A stretch of DNA of 64,000 nt from Paenibacillus albiflavus (GCF_004344915.1 NZ_SKFG01000001.1:556506-620505), one strand, 5' to 3'; counted from the first letter of the stretch, positions 16,211-24,417 are shown. Numbers and translations are program-made. The notes: a model not told the origin generated them from the sequence alone.

Positions 16211-16787
16211 GTTTATCTCCCCATCTAGTAAACAAATTATGTTCGATTCCCATATTATCCAGTACCTTACCTACTAGAAAATCGACGATATCGTCAATAG
16301 TCTTAGGGGCGTAATAATAAGCAGGCATCGCCGGGATCATTCGAACACCCATACGAGTAAGTGTAAGCATGTTTTCCAAATGAATAGCGTGTAACGGAGT
16401 TTCCCTTGGTACGATAATAAGCTTGCGTCCTTCCTTCAACATGACATCAGCTGCGCGTTCCAACAAATTGCCTGAAGCACCATGCGCAATGCCAGATAGC
16501 GTACCCATCGAGCAAGGAATAACAACTAGACCTTCAACAAGATAAGAACCAGAGGCAATGCTAGCGCCAATGTCTGCGATTCGATGAAGGACAAAAGAAC
16601 TGGAGAACGTAGCCAAATGATTCTCGAGAACTTCTTTGCGGAATCCTAGCTCTTCATTCAACACTCGCCAGCCCGCATCTGTAATTACCAAATGCAAGTG
16701 TACTCCGCGCTTTAACAGCTCTTCACATAATCTTACTCCATAAATTGCACCACTTGCGCCAGTTATACCTACTGCCCAGCTTCTCAT
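16203..16787 (-). CDS. ubiX: Flavin prenyltransferase UbiX family
   Basis: 194 aa. Makes the prenylated FMN cofactor needed by UbiD-type decarboxylases. GITGASGAIYGVRLCEELL (residues 7-25) and VIPCSMGTLSGIAHGAS (near 90) bind FMN, and RETPLHAIHLENM (near 130) binds the prenyl phosphate. Its place between mqnP and mqnA suggests service to a decarboxylase late in the futalosine route; no ubiD homologue is in the window. The end overlaps mqnA by 8 bases. Confidence 0.93.
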   Translation of the reverse strand: MRSWAVGITGASGAIYGVRLCEELLKRGVHLHLVITDAGWRVLNEELGFRKEVLENHLATFSSSFVLHRIADIGASIASGSYLVEGLVVIPCSMGTLSGIAHGASGNLLERAADVMLKEGRKLIIVPRETPLHAIHLENMLTLTRMGVRMIPAMPAYYYAPKTIDDIVDFLVGKVLDNMGIEHNLFTRWGDKHE

Positions 16788-16794
16788 TCAACTA

Positions 16795-17664
16795 TTACCT
16801 CACTAATACCAAGTCTATAAATGTAAATATAAACACTACTACACTTAGCACACCATTCATCGTAAAGAAGGCTGCATTTAATTTGGATAAATCATTAGGT
16901 GAAACTAAACGATGCTCATAAATTAAAATAAGATAAGCGATAATAAGGCCGATTAGATAAACATAGCTGAGATTGGTCATGAAGAACATCGCAAGCAGAC
17001 CAATTGCAGTAAGGATATGGAATATACGAGCAACTATCAATCCCGCTTTAATCCCGAATTTGCTTGGGATCGAATATACACCTGTGCTTTTTTCAGATTC
17101 AGCATCCTGACAAGCATAAACAACATCAAAGCCTGCTGTCCAAAGAGCAATAGTAAAGTAGAGCACGAGCGATAAGCCGTTAATTTCCCCTGTAACAGCT
17201 ACCCATCCACCCATCGGACCCATCGCTATCGTAAGACCAAGAACAATATGGCATAGCCATGTGAAACGCTTTGTATAAGAGTAGAACACAAGAAACACGA
17301 CCGCAATTGGCAATAGCTTCATCGATAACGGGTTCAAATTATAGGTTGCCCAAAAGAAGGCAATGAACGAGATGATAACGAAGAGCATCGCCGTCCCAGC
17401 AGATATGAGTCCCGCAGGAATTGCACGACCTGCCGTTCTCGGATTCTTACTATCAATCACTCTATCAATGATTCGATTAAGTCCCATTGCAGCAGTACGC
17501 GCGCCGACCATAGCTAGTGTAACCCAACCAATCTGCGCCCAGCTTGGAAGAGTGTCATGAATCACCACTGAACCAAGAAGCGCTCCCATATAGGCAAAAG
17601 GAAGAGCAAAGATCGAATGCTCAAACTTAATCATCTCAAGAAATACTTTCACTTTATTCCACAT
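16795..17664 (-). CDS. mqnP: UbiA-family prenyltransferase (MqnP-like)
   Basis: 289 aa from ATG 17664, with GGAGAG 9 bases upstream; ATG 17688 lacks a site. Integral membrane enzyme with about eight or nine hydrophobic segments. It attaches the polyprenyl tail to an aromatic acid head group. The first Asp-rich motif is GLNRIIDRVIDSKNPRTAGR (near 65-84) and the second is YACQDAESEKSTG (near 185). Neighbouring mqnA and ubiX point to the futalosine-pathway MqnP rather than MenA or the ubiquinone enzyme; substrate assignment is inferred. Confidence 0.9.
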   Translation of the reverse strand: MWNKVKVFLEMIKFEHSIFALPFAYMGALLGSVVIHDTLPSWAQIGWVTLAMVGARTAAMGLNRIIDRVIDSKNPRTAGRAIPAGLISAGTAMLFVIISFIAFFWATYNLNPLSMKLLPIAVVFLVFYSYTKRFTWLCHIVLGLTIAMGPMGGWVAVTGEINGLSLVLYFTIALWTAGFDVVYACQDAESEKSTGVYSIPSKFGIKAGLIVARIFHILTAIGLLAMFFMTNLSYVYLIGLIIAYLILIYEHRLVSPNDLSKLNAAFFTMNGVLSVVVFIFTFIDLVLVR

Positions 17665-17691
17665 ACTCTTATACTCTCCTGAATCCATTCA

Positions 17692-18396
17692 TCATTTAAT
17701 CCCTGTATGAAGCGCTCCAATACCAGCAAAGAAAGTTTTCACTTCAACCTGATTAAGCCCTATTTCTTTAAAAATATCTGCTAGCTCCTTGTGACCTGGA
17801 AAAGTAGCTAGAGACTCAGGCAGCCAGCGATATTGTTCATAACGCTTAGCGATCAGCTTGCCAAGCTGAGGTAATATATGCCTAAAATAAAAATAATAAA
17901 TTCCTTTGAACGGCTGCCAAGTAGGCTTGGACAATTCAAGGCATACCACCATTCCACCAGGCTTAACAACTCTGTGCATTTCCCTTAGTACTTGCTTCAG
18001 GTCAGGCACATTGCGGAGTCCAAATCCAATCGTTATATAATCGAATGAATGATCTTCAAACGGCAAGCTCATTGCATTGCCTTGAACAAGCTCTATCTGC
18101 TTATCCAAATTTACAGCCTGCACCTTACGTTTACCGACGTCAAGCATGTTCTGTGAAAAGTCCAGACCTACTACCCGTCCTGTACCACTGCCTTGGGCAA
18201 GCGCAATGGTCCAATCACATGTTCCGCAGCATAGGTCAAGCGCAGTCTGCCCCTGCTGCATATTCATTTTGCGCATTGTAAACTTCCGCCATGACCTGTG
18301 CTGACGAAAGCTTAATATATCATTCATGATGTCATATTTAGGAGCAATACTTTCGAATACCTCGTGTACAAATTGCTCCTTGGTTTTAGTTGTCAT
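17692..18396 (-). CDS. menG: Demethylmenaquinone methyltransferase
   Basis: 234 aa, SAM-dependent class I methyltransferase (UbiE/MenG), the final C-methylation giving menaquinone. [20 protein letters not shown] at the N-terminus, [15 protein letters not shown] (near 50) for SAM binding, and [15 protein letters not shown] (near 115) are signatures. It starts 18 bases after the hepS stop, and mqnP follows. The enzyme is shared by the classical and futalosine routes. Confidence 0.96.
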   Translation of the reverse strand: MTTKTKEQFVHEVFESIAPKYDIMNDILSFRQHRSWRKFTMRKMNMQQGQTALDLCCGTCDWTIALAQGSGTGRVVGLDFSQNMLDVGKRKVQAVNLDKQIELVQGNAMSLPFEDHSFDYITIGFGLRNVPDLKQVLREMHRVVKPGGMVVCLELSKPTWQPFKGIYYFYFRHILPQLGKLIAKRYEQYRWLPESLATFPGHKELADIFKEIGLNQVEVKTFFAGIGALHTGIK

Positions 18397-18414
18397 GTGT
18401 GATCTCCTACATCA

Positions 18415-19320
18415 TTATATTTCATTCAGCACCTGAGATTTAGCTACATAGCGTCTGAATGGTTCCACTATTTGCAGTAGTCCAGCAGCTAATGTATCCG
18501 GCAAACAATCGTGAACTTTGGTACATAAGGCTTCATAATTCGATTCAAATTGCTCATTCAGCATAGAAGTTAAACGATATTTATGTACCATCGCCCGCAG
18601 CTTGGTGAAATCCCAGTCTTTATTTTGTAAACCCTTACGATCTTCTCTAGATCCTTTATGAATAATATGCCAATAACCGTATCCTTCATGAAAATCCTGA
18701 ATGGAATCCAGTCGGAACAATTCTTCAAGGATGACTTCACAACTTGTAACTAATTGTACAAGCCCCGGCCATAAAATTTGATTCCTTCCTGTCAGTAAGC
18801 TATTAAAACTTAATAACAGTTGCGATCTGACCTGTACGCTTAACTGTAAGTATTCAGCAGCTGTAAGGCGCCCATTTTTCATTTTCATGTACAACATCAT
18901 TTTCGAACGATTGACTTCACATGTACCGCCTGAAAGCAGCTTGATTAACTCAATATCACCCGAATTGGATAGCAGCTGATAAAATCTTGATGAGAAATAA
19001 TCACCTGCAAGCACCCTTAGCTGTCGTTCAAGTGACGCTGTCTTCTCTTTGTTGTCGTTATGAATGGAGACTGTATCATGGGTATCCATACCCATTTGCA
19101 GCAAAGAAGAAACAAGCGTATATAGTTCGCTCGAAGCACCGATTCCTTCATCCTGCTCTAGGAATGCGAACAACACACGAGTTCTGATCTCCGGGATATC
19201 AGGTAAACTCGTATGGTTCATAATCATATCATAATTTGTGTATTGTTTTGCGATTTCAGGAATCCGATATCCGCTCATGTAAGCCTCCGTACCTTTTGCT
19301 ATATCCCAATCTAAATTCAT
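18415..19320 (-). CDS. hepS: Heptaprenyl diphosphate synthase component I
   Basis: 301 aa, the non-catalytic regulatory subunit that pairs with HepT and sets product chain length. Families of this type are poorly conserved; the helical character, YLQLSVQVRSQLLLSFNSL and the location next to menG support the call. Conserved patches are FYQLLSNSGDIELIKLLSGG and GYGYWHII. It is somewhat longer than the B. subtilis protein. In B. subtilis mtrB is immediately upstream; here one extra membrane-protein gene lies between. Confidence 0.85.
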   Translation of the reverse strand: MNLDWDIAKGTEAYMSGYRIPEIAKQYTNYDMIMNHTSLPDIPEIRTRVLFAFLEQDEGIGASSELYTLVSSLLQMGMDTHDTVSIHNDNKEKTASLERQLRVLAGDYFSSRFYQLLSNSGDIELIKLLSGGTCEVNRSKMMLYMKMKNGRLTAAEYLQLSVQVRSQLLLSFNSLLTGRNQILWPGLVQLVTSCEVILEELFRLDSIQDFHEGYGYWHIIHKGSREDRKGLQNKDWDFTKLRAMVHKYRLTSMLNEQFESNYEALCTKVHDCLPDTLAAGLLQIVEPFRRYVAKSQVLNEI

Positions 19321-19388
19321 TCCAAATAATTATAGCACAGACATGCAGCTTGCGCACAAATCCCTACAATTTTGTAGTGATTATACGT

Positions 19389-19910
19389 TTATCGAGTAAA
19401 ATGCTGAGACCATCTTTCTGTATAAGTGATTTCGCTTCTTGATTCCATTAGTTTGCGATAAAAGTTCGAAGTTTTGTCAAACTTAACAGCATTTAGACCC
19501 ATTAAATCATTGCGTTTCATGTCTGTTGTGACAAGCAAGCTGTTGGCAGGGAATCTTCCGTCTGCATTATGATCGGATTCAAATACACGCACGAGCACGC
19601 GATTCAGGTTCGAAGTCTGGGAGATGGTGTACTGTGCAATCCGATATAAATCATGAAATACAGCTTGAGAGTCTGTCCGATTCGCAAGAATTAAATCGAT
19701 GGACAAGATCGTATGATCCAGCCTAATCTTGCGTACACGCATTTCAACTGGAAGAGACGCGATCAGATCGACTACATTATCCTCATTCACTAAAGCAATT
19801 CTATGTTCACTCACTGGCTGCGTTAGCATTGCAGGAAACCAAGAAAGAATGACTACAATACCAAGCGAAATAACCAGCATAGCAATAATTAGCCCGAATT
19901 TTCTCCACAT
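19389..19910 (-). CDS. Membrane-anchored protein of unknown function, 173 aa
   Basis: I do not recognise the family. From ATG 19910 (GGGGGTG 7 bases upstream) the protein has a short positive N-terminus (MWRKFG) and one transmembrane segment (about residues 6-26), then an extracytoplasmic domain of about 145 residues with mixed alpha/beta pattern (VVDLIASLPVEMRVRKIRLD, ILSIDLILA). There is no lipobox. It lies between mtrB and hepS, after the mtrB terminator, and is probably transcribed with the quinone genes. An in-frame ATG at 19940 lacks a ribosome binding site. Confidence 0.75.
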   Translation of the reverse strand: MWRKFGLIIAMLVISLGIVVILSWFPAMLTQPVSEHRIALVNEDNVVDLIASLPVEMRVRKIRLDHTILSIDLILANRTDSQAVFHDLYRIAQYTISQTSNLNRVLVRVFESDHNADGRFPANSLLVTTDMKRNDLMGLNAVKFDKTSNFYRKLMESRSEITYTERWSQHFTR

Positions 19911-19940
19911 ACAACGGCACCCCCATATACCATTGTACAA

Positions 19941-19964
19941 AGAAAAAAAGCAGGCTATGCCTGC
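19941..19964 (-). terminator. mtrB terminator
   Basis: Stem GCAGGC/GCCTGC (19950-19955 with 19959-19964), 3-base loop, then seven T on the minus strand. It follows the mtrB stop by a few bases. Confidence 0.85.
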
Positions 19965-19971
19965 AATCGCA

Positions 19972-20193
19972 TTATTCTTCTGTATCGATCATACCGAATT
20001 TGGTATAGATCACTGCTTTGCCGCGGACTTTGACCGCTGAAGTATGATCTGTGAATTGCGCAATCATCACTTCGCCTTTATCCAATTTCTCCGAATGATG
20101 GAATCTTGTATCTTGACCACGAGTCAGTCCGATTACGTGAACTCCATTCTCTTTTGCCTTAATTACAAAATGATCATATTGTGCATTGTCCAT
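19972..20193 (-). CDS. mtrB: TRAP, trp RNA-binding attenuation protein
   Basis: 73 aa, very like B. subtilis MtrB. Eleven subunits form a ring that, with bound tryptophan, wraps RNA around its outside. [19 protein letters not shown] and [15 protein letters not shown] are shared almost word for word. The RNA-contacting Lys-Lys-Arg set (B. subtilis Lys37, Lys56, Arg58) is present as Lys36, Lys55, Arg57, and tryptophan-pocket Thr24, Gln46, Thr48, Ser52 are kept. GGAGG lies 9 bases before the ATG. It has its own promoter and terminator; mtrA (folE) is not beside it. The target is the trp leader at 9493-9812. Confidence 0.97.
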   Translation of the reverse strand: MDNAQYDHFVIKAKENGVHVIGLTRGQDTRFHHSEKLDKGEVMIAQFTDHTSAVKVRGKAVIYTKFGMIDTEE

Positions 20194-20291
20194 CCTATAT
20201 AGCCTCCTGTACGTAACCCATAGCGATCAGATGCTTAGTTCTATTCGACTATAAGGTATACCTGCATATCTCGTTTAACGAACTGTAATAA

Positions 20292-20321
20292 ATTATAGTT
20301 GTTAGATACGCTTAATTGCAA
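20292..20321 (-). promoter_or_regulatory. Probable mtrB promoter
   Basis: Minus strand TTGCAA (20321-20316), 18 bases, TATAAT (20297-20292), about 100 bases before the mtrB ATG and downstream of the tRNA-Pro gene. Confidence 0.6.
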
Positions 20322-20367
20322 GCTCAATCCAAGCAGCTTCGGCGATTATGTATATCTAGGTCATGAA

Positions 20368-20441
20368 TCGGAGTAACACGATTTGAACGTGCGACCTCAC
20401 CCACCCCAAGGGTGCGCGCTACCAGGCTGCGCCATACCCCG
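20368..20441 (-). tRNA. tRNA-Pro (anticodon UGG)
   Basis: The minus strand folds as a 74-nt cloverleaf. Acceptor arms are CGGGGTA and TACTCCG with discriminator A; the D arm contains GCGCAGCCTGGTAGCGC; the anticodon arm is GCACCC-TTGGGGT-GGGTG with anticodon TGG; the T arm contains GTTCAAATC. The 3' CCA is not encoded (TTC follows). It stands alone between hbs and mtrB. Confidence 0.93.
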
Positions 20442-20500
20442 ACGTTATAGCTTTCTTAATTGTAAAATGGTAGGTGATGAAAGTAAAGATACTACGCATA

Positions 20501-20531
20501 AAAAAACCGTGTAGGCTAACCTACACGGTTT
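20501..20531 (-). terminator. hbs terminator
   Basis: 12-bp perfect stem AAACCGTGTAGG/CCTACACGGTTT (20504-20515 with 20520-20531), 4-base loop, seven T on the minus strand; 31 bases after the hbs stop. Confidence 0.92.
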
Positions 20532-20562
20532 CATTAACATGCTAATATGTAGCAACTGTTGA

Positions 20563-20835
20563 TTATTGAATTCCGTCTTTAAGCGCTTTGCCTGGTTTGA
20601 ATGTTGGCATTTTGCTTGCAGGAATTTCGATTTCTTGTCCAGTTTGAGGATTACGCCCTTTACGAGCGGAACGCTCACGAACCTCGAAGTTACCAAATCC
20701 AACTAGTTGTACTTTATCCCCCTGTTGCAATGCGGAAGAAATTGCTTCAAAAACAGCATCTACTGCTTTCGTAGCATCCTTCTTGGAAAGTTCGGAGGTT
20801 TCAGCCACTTTCGCGATCAATTCAGATTTGTTCAT
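20563..20835 (-). CDS. hbs: HU-family DNA-binding protein
   Basis: 90 aa, the nucleoid protein [22 protein letters not shown] begins the helical dimerisation body. The DNA-binding beta arms are in [20 protein letters not shown] and [21 protein letters not shown], the family signature. GAGGAGGTG is 6 bases before ATG 20835; an in-frame GTG at 20844 overlaps that site and is less likely. Monocistronic, with a promoter upstream and a strong terminator. In B. subtilis hbs also lies between spoIVA and mtrA/mtrB. Confidence 0.97.
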   Translation of the reverse strand: MNKSELIAKVAETSELSKKDATKAVDAVFEAISSALQQGDKVQLVGFGNFEVRERSARKGRNPQTGQEIEIPASKMPTFKPGKALKDGIQ

Positions 20836-20980
20836 GCGATTCACCTCCTCCCAAAAGAATTGAGATTGCTTTTATTCCCTGTTTTTACCGTTTTCCTAAT
20901 AAATATACATACTATCGCTATAAGGAAACGATATTGCAGCTTTCAAGTCAAGCATTCCTTCAGGTAAAAACAATAAATTC

Positions 20981-21014
20981 ATAGTAATATACCCGTTTCG
21001 CAATTTCAAGTCTA
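20981..21014 (-). promoter_or_regulatory. hbs promoter region with two overlapping options
   Basis: Minus strand gives TTGAAA-N17-TACTAT (21009-20981) and, shifted by five bases, TAGACT-N17-TATATT (21014-20986). Both are reasonable sigma-A promoters. The leader to hbs would be about 140 nt. Confidence 0.55.
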
Positions 21015-21166
21015 CAAACCCCTTATTATGAAAAAAAGGAAAAAAGCAGGAAGAAAGTCTTACATAATTGTGTATTTCGGATGTTTTTCATAAAATCAAT
21101 AGTCTGAAATAATCACTAATCTTCTATCGAGAAGAAACGGTTTCACCGTGTTTAAGCACAACAAAC
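21015..21166. other. AT-rich spacer upstream of hbs, nothing further recognised
   Basis: Between the hbs promoters and the spoIVA terminator there is only AT-rich DNA with purine and pyrimidine runs and a weak 5-bp hairpin around 21137-21149. No supported gene or regulatory site is seen. Confidence 0.4.
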
Positions 21167-21206
21167 AAAAAAAGGCCGCTGGCACACATTGCCAACAACC
21201 TTTTTT
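21167..21206 (-). terminator. spoIVA terminator
   Basis: AAAAAAAGG (21167-21175) pairs with CCTTTTTT (21199-21206), enclosing TGGC/GCCA (21080s region of the same hairpin, 21180-21183 with 21191-21194). The outer A/T arms give a U run in either direction; it follows the spoIVA stop at 21219. Confidence 0.75.
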
Positions 21207-21218
21207 GTAAGTTACAAG

Positions 21219-22697
21219 CTATAAAATAATCGCGATTAGACCACCAGAGCCTTCGTTAATAATTCGGCCAAGCGTTTCTTGCAGTTTATACCTCGCATTA
21301 TCTGGCATCATCGCGAGCTTGCCCTGGATACCTTCCCGAACAATCGAGTGAAGAGATCTACCGAAAATATCAGATTCCCAAATTTTGAGCGGATTATCCT
21401 CAAAGTCTTGCATCAGATAGCGAACCAACTCTTCGCTTTGCTTCTCTGTTCCGATGATTGGCGAGAACTCAGACTCCACATCAACTCGTATCATATGAAT
21501 AGATGGTGCCGTAGCCTTAAGTCTAACACCAAACCTGGAACCCTGCCTAATCAGTTCAGGCTCATCAAGCGCCATTTCAGCGAGTGTAGGTGGCGCGATC
21601 CCGTAGCCAGTCGTTTTAACCATTTCAAGTGCTTCTGCAAATTGATCATACTCTCGCTTCGCATGCGTAAATTCCTGCATTAGCTGAAGCAGATGATCCT
21701 TGCCTCGAATTTCAACACCAACGACTTCCATCAGGATTTTATCATATAGCTCATCAGGCGCATACAAATCAATTTCTGCTACACCTTGGCCCATGTTCAT
21801 TCCAGCTAAAGCAGCCCGATCGATGAAGTCATATTCATTAAATTGACTGACTACACGATCAACATCACGCAAACGTCTGATATCCTGTACAGTTTCACGC
21901 ACTGAATTCTCAAAATTTCCACGAAGCCAGTGTCTTTCATTCAGCACCATCACCCAGCTAGGCAGATTAACATTAACCTCATGCACTGGGAACTCATATA
22001 GCACTTCACGAAGTACGGAGATCATTTCTTCCTCACCAGCTGTTGCAACACTCATGGCAACTACAGGAATGTCGTACTTGGATTGTAAATCCGCACGCAT
22101 TTCTTGCGCGTGGTCGCTATAAGGCTTAAGTGAGTTGATGATCACGATGAAAGGCTTACCTACTTCCTTCAGTTCAGCGATCACTCTTTCTTCTGCAAGA
22201 ACATATGAAGATCTAGGAATGTCTGAAATTGTGCCATCCGTCGTTACCACCACACCAAGCGTAGAGTGCTCTTGGATGACTTTGCGCGTACCGATTTCTG
22301 CAGCTTCTTGGAAAGGAATGGGTTCGTCGAACCAAGGAGTTGAAATCATTCGTGGTCCATTCTCATCTTCGTACCCTTTAGCACCATCTACCGTGTATCC
22401 TACACAATCAACAAGCCGAACATTCACATTCAAACCTTCAGCAACTGAGATTTGAACCGCTGTATTAGGTACAAATTTAGGCTCAGTTGTCATAATTGTC
22501 CGACCTGCAGCACTTTGTGGAAGTTCATCTACCGCTCTCACGCGATCACTTTCACTTTGAATGTTAGGAAGTACGACCGATTCCATAAACCGTTTAATAA
22601 AGGTTGATTTTCCCGTACGGACCGCTCCAACAACTCCTAAGTAAATGTCTCCTCCAGTTCGTTCTGCAATGTCTTTAAAAATATCCACTTTCTCCAA
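21219..22697 (-). CDS. spoIVA: Stage IV sporulation protein A (spore coat morphogenetic ATPase)
   Basis: 492 aa, full length. SpoIVA polymerises on the outer forespore membrane using ATP and anchors the coat. The Walker A motif GAVRTGKSTFIKRF is near residues 24-37. RTIMTTEPKFVPN and VRLVDCVGYTVDGAKGYEDE are the TRAFAC-type switch regions. The C-terminal end (GRIINEGSGGLIAIIL) is the membrane-localising tail seen in the family. A sigma-E-like promoter lies upstream. The gene is monocistronic. Confidence 0.98.
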   Translation of the reverse strand: MEKVDIFKDIAERTGGDIYLGVVGAVRTGKSTFIKRFMESVVLPNIQSESDRVRAVDELPQSAAGRTIMTTEPKFVPNTAVQISVAEGLNVNVRLVDCVGYTVDGAKGYEDENGPRMISTPWFDEPIPFQEAAEIGTRKVIQEHSTLGVVVTTDGTISDIPRSSYVLAEERVIAELKEVGKPFIVIINSLKPYSDHAQEMRADLQSKYDIPVVAMSVATAGEEEMISVLREVLYEFPVHEVNVNLPSWVMVLNERHWLRGNFENSVRETVQDIRRLRDVDRVVSQFNEYDFIDRAALAGMNMGQGVAEIDLYAPDELYDKILMEVVGVEIRGKDHLLQLMQEFTHAKREYDQFAEALEMVKTTGYGIAPPTLAEMALDEPELIRQGSRFGVRLKATAPSIHMIRVDVESEFSPIIGTEKQSEELVRYLMQDFEDNPLKIWESDIFGRSLHSIVREGIQGKLAMMPDNARYKLQETLGRIINEGSGGLIAIIL

Positions 22698-22800
22698 AGA
22701 GATCCCCTCCTAGCAGGATTCGCCTACTTTTCGTAGGAAACTGGTTCTTCACCTATTAGAGTTGTGAAGCCATTTCCTCATAACATGCTACTATGATAGA

Positions 22801-22828
22801 AATATATGTACAGGTACTAGAAATATGA
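22801..22828 (-). promoter_or_regulatory. Candidate sigma-E promoter of spoIVA
   Basis: Minus strand TCATATT (22828-22822), 13 bases, CATATATT (22808-22801), close to the sigma-E pattern (ATATT-type -35, CATACAAT-type -10). It lies about 100 bases before spoIVA, which is a known sigma-E gene in B. subtilis. Confidence 0.5.
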
Positions 22829-22906
22829 TTGCTTCCCTTAAAAAATATATGTGAACGTAAATAACTTATTCTAAACATTTTGATATGTGTCTGGGCAGAT
22901 TATAGT

Positions 22907-22948
22907 AAAAAACACCTCTACCTTGCTCTAATTAGCAAAGTAAAGGCG
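22907..22948 (-). terminator. Terminator after the YphF-like lipoprotein gene
   Basis: 15-position stem with two or three G-U or mismatched pairs, CACCTCTACCTTGCT (22913-22927) and AGCAAAGTAAAGGCG (22934-22948), followed on the minus strand by six T. Confidence 0.7.
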
Positions 22949-22960
22949 CTTTAATGATCG

Positions 22961-23746
22961 TTATTTAGTTTGTGGTACAGGGCGTCCATCAATCCAGTGA
23001 TAGGGAACGGAGTGAATCGGCATGAATGGCGTGTTCGCAATTAACAATTCGCGAAGATCTTCATCTGCTGTCAATGTATTCTGAAGCGACTTGCTATCAA
23101 TCAATTTCATTAAATCAAAGGAATAATCAATCGTTACGACACCCGTATCTTGAAGCAAATAACTAATTTCATTCATACGATTATAAGTGGATTGCAAGGT
23201 CGGCTTAGCTTCCTTAATCACTTCCCAATCTAATTCAGCGATCCCCTTACTAAGTAGTTGTCCTTGCGGAAGCTTTCCATTCGTATCCACAATATACTTG
23301 GACACAATTTGCTGGGCTTGATTGACCGATTGATAAGCAGCTACATCAATAAGCTTAATCTTTGGATCCTTTTCAGGGTTTACGATGACATAGATATAGC
23401 TTCCACCATTCTCGAACGCATTCGCAGGAACTGTTGTTAATAGGCGATATTCTTGCAGCTTTTTGAAGTCTACTTTATATTTCTCATAGATTGGCGTCTC
23501 CATTGTACTGTTAAGTATTGGTAGAAGCCCACCCTTTATTTCGCGATATTTATCTACAGCACCTTGCACAACCGTAATATACTCCTCTGGATTCGTCTGA
23601 TTCTGCTTCATCTGATCCTTGGGATAGAAGCAACCCGATAGCAAGGTCGATATTAAGCATAGGAGTACAAGTAAACGCCATCTCTTATGTATTGGTTTCA
23701 ATCGTATTTTCAACACCTTTATCTGTATTCTACTTAATTCATCCAA
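22961..23746 (-). CDS. Putative lipoprotein, YphF-like
   Basis: 261 aa. A positively charged stretch (KIRLKPIHKRWR) precedes a hydrophobic segment and the lipobox LLSGC (Cys near residue 39), so the mature protein should be lipid-anchored outside the membrane. The rest includes GGLLPILNSTMETPIYEKYKVDF and GNAFENGG-like loops. Position between spoIVA and the yphE/gpsA group matches B. subtilis yphF. Function is unknown. The start is uncertain: ATG 23746 overlaps the ferredoxin gene by 13 bases, and later in-frame GTG or TTG codons would give a more typical short signal peptide. Confidence 0.75.
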   Translation of the reverse strand: MDELSRIQIKVLKIRLKPIHKRWRLLVLLCLISTLLSGCFYPKDQMKQNQTNPEEYITVVQGAVDKYREIKGGLLPILNSTMETPIYEKYKVDFKKLQEYRLLTTVPANAFENGGSYIYVIVNPEKDPKIKLIDVAAYQSVNQAQQIVSKYIVDTNGKLPQGQLLSKGIAELDWEVIKEAKPTLQSTYNRMNEISYLLQDTGVVTIDYSFDLMKLIDSKSLQNTLTADEDLRELLIANTPFMPIHSVPYHWIDGRPVPQTK

Positions 23747-24090
23747 TCATCATCCTGACGCTGCTTCTCAAGCTGTTTACGAATAGCGCTCTTCAGTGGA
23801 TCTTCTGGAATCGTAACCGTCACATTCCCTTGAATTCTTGCTTGACACGAAAGTCTGACGCCAGATGAGAGTTCACTGCCTAACTTTTGGCGTTCATTAA
23901 TCGCAGGCTCCGATAGACCCGCTTGATTCTCGGCATCTACCCTCACTTTGCACATCAGGCATCCTGCACGTCCTCCACAGCGTGTTCGTATAACCACATT
24001 TGCCCTTCTACTCGCATCAAGCAGAGTCGTTCCTTGTCTTACCTTTGCCTTCTTACCGTCAGGAAGGAAAGTAACTTCCACCATATTCAT
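23734..24090 (-). CDS. 2Fe-2S ferredoxin
   Basis: 118 aa, about 90 residues of ferredoxin fold plus a charged tail rich in Lys, Gln and Asp. Cluster ligands are visible in TRCGGRAGCLMCKV (C-x5-C-x2-C) and LSCQA near residue 80. The x5 spacing resembles adrenodoxin-type rather than plant-type ferredoxins. It lies between the YphE-like and YphF-like genes, where B. subtilis has no ferredoxin as far as I recall. The redox partner is unknown. An upstream in-frame Met pair gives two start choices two codons apart. Confidence 0.85.
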   Translation of the reverse strand: MNMVEVTFLPDGKKAKVRQGTTLLDASRRANVVIRTRCGGRAGCLMCKVRVDAENQAGLSEPAINERQKLGSELSSGVRLSCQARIQGNVTVTIPEDPLKSAIRKQLEKQRQDDDWMN

Positions 24091-24147
24091 AACGCATAAC
24101 CCTCTTCTTGTTCGTCATATTTCATTTGCTTCAGCGTCAGTATACGT

Positions 24148-24327
24148 TTAAAGAAGTGATATTGCCATCATTGGTATCGCTGCAATAAGCATGGCAAATG
24201 CAACGAATGAAAGAACAAACTTCAGAACACCTTTCGTTTTGGTTCTAGCGAACGTAATAAGTAAAGATGCTAGCACTAAAGCCAGAATAGCCCCTAATGA
24301 AATATACATTTTCGTCATACCCGACAT
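24148..24327 (-). CDS. Small membrane protein, YphE / DUF2768-like
   Basis: 59 aa from ATG 24327, which has GGAGG 9 bases upstream. It has two transmembrane segments (about residues 6-26 and 34-56) joined by the basic loop ARTKTKG. The start MSGMTKMYISLGAI and the gene order (next to the SpoVIF-like gene and gpsA) match the YphE family. The role is unknown; the sporulation-rich neighbourhood suggests a sporulation link (inference). Confidence 0.75.
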   Translation of the reverse strand: MSGMTKMYISLGAILALVLASLLITFARTKTKGVLKFVLSFVAFAMLIAAIPMMAISLL

Positions 24328-24388
24328 ATGAATAGACCTCCAATTAAACATTACATATGGATCAATTTCTTTGATTCAAATAACTACT

Positions 24389-24417
24389 ATTATAGCATTC
24401 ATCAAATTATTTGAAAA
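24389..24417 (-). promoter_or_regulatory. Possible promoter of the YphE-like gene
   Basis: Minus strand TTTTCA (24417-24412), 17 bases, TATAAT (24394-24389). The -10 is perfect and the -35 weak. Confidence 0.4.
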
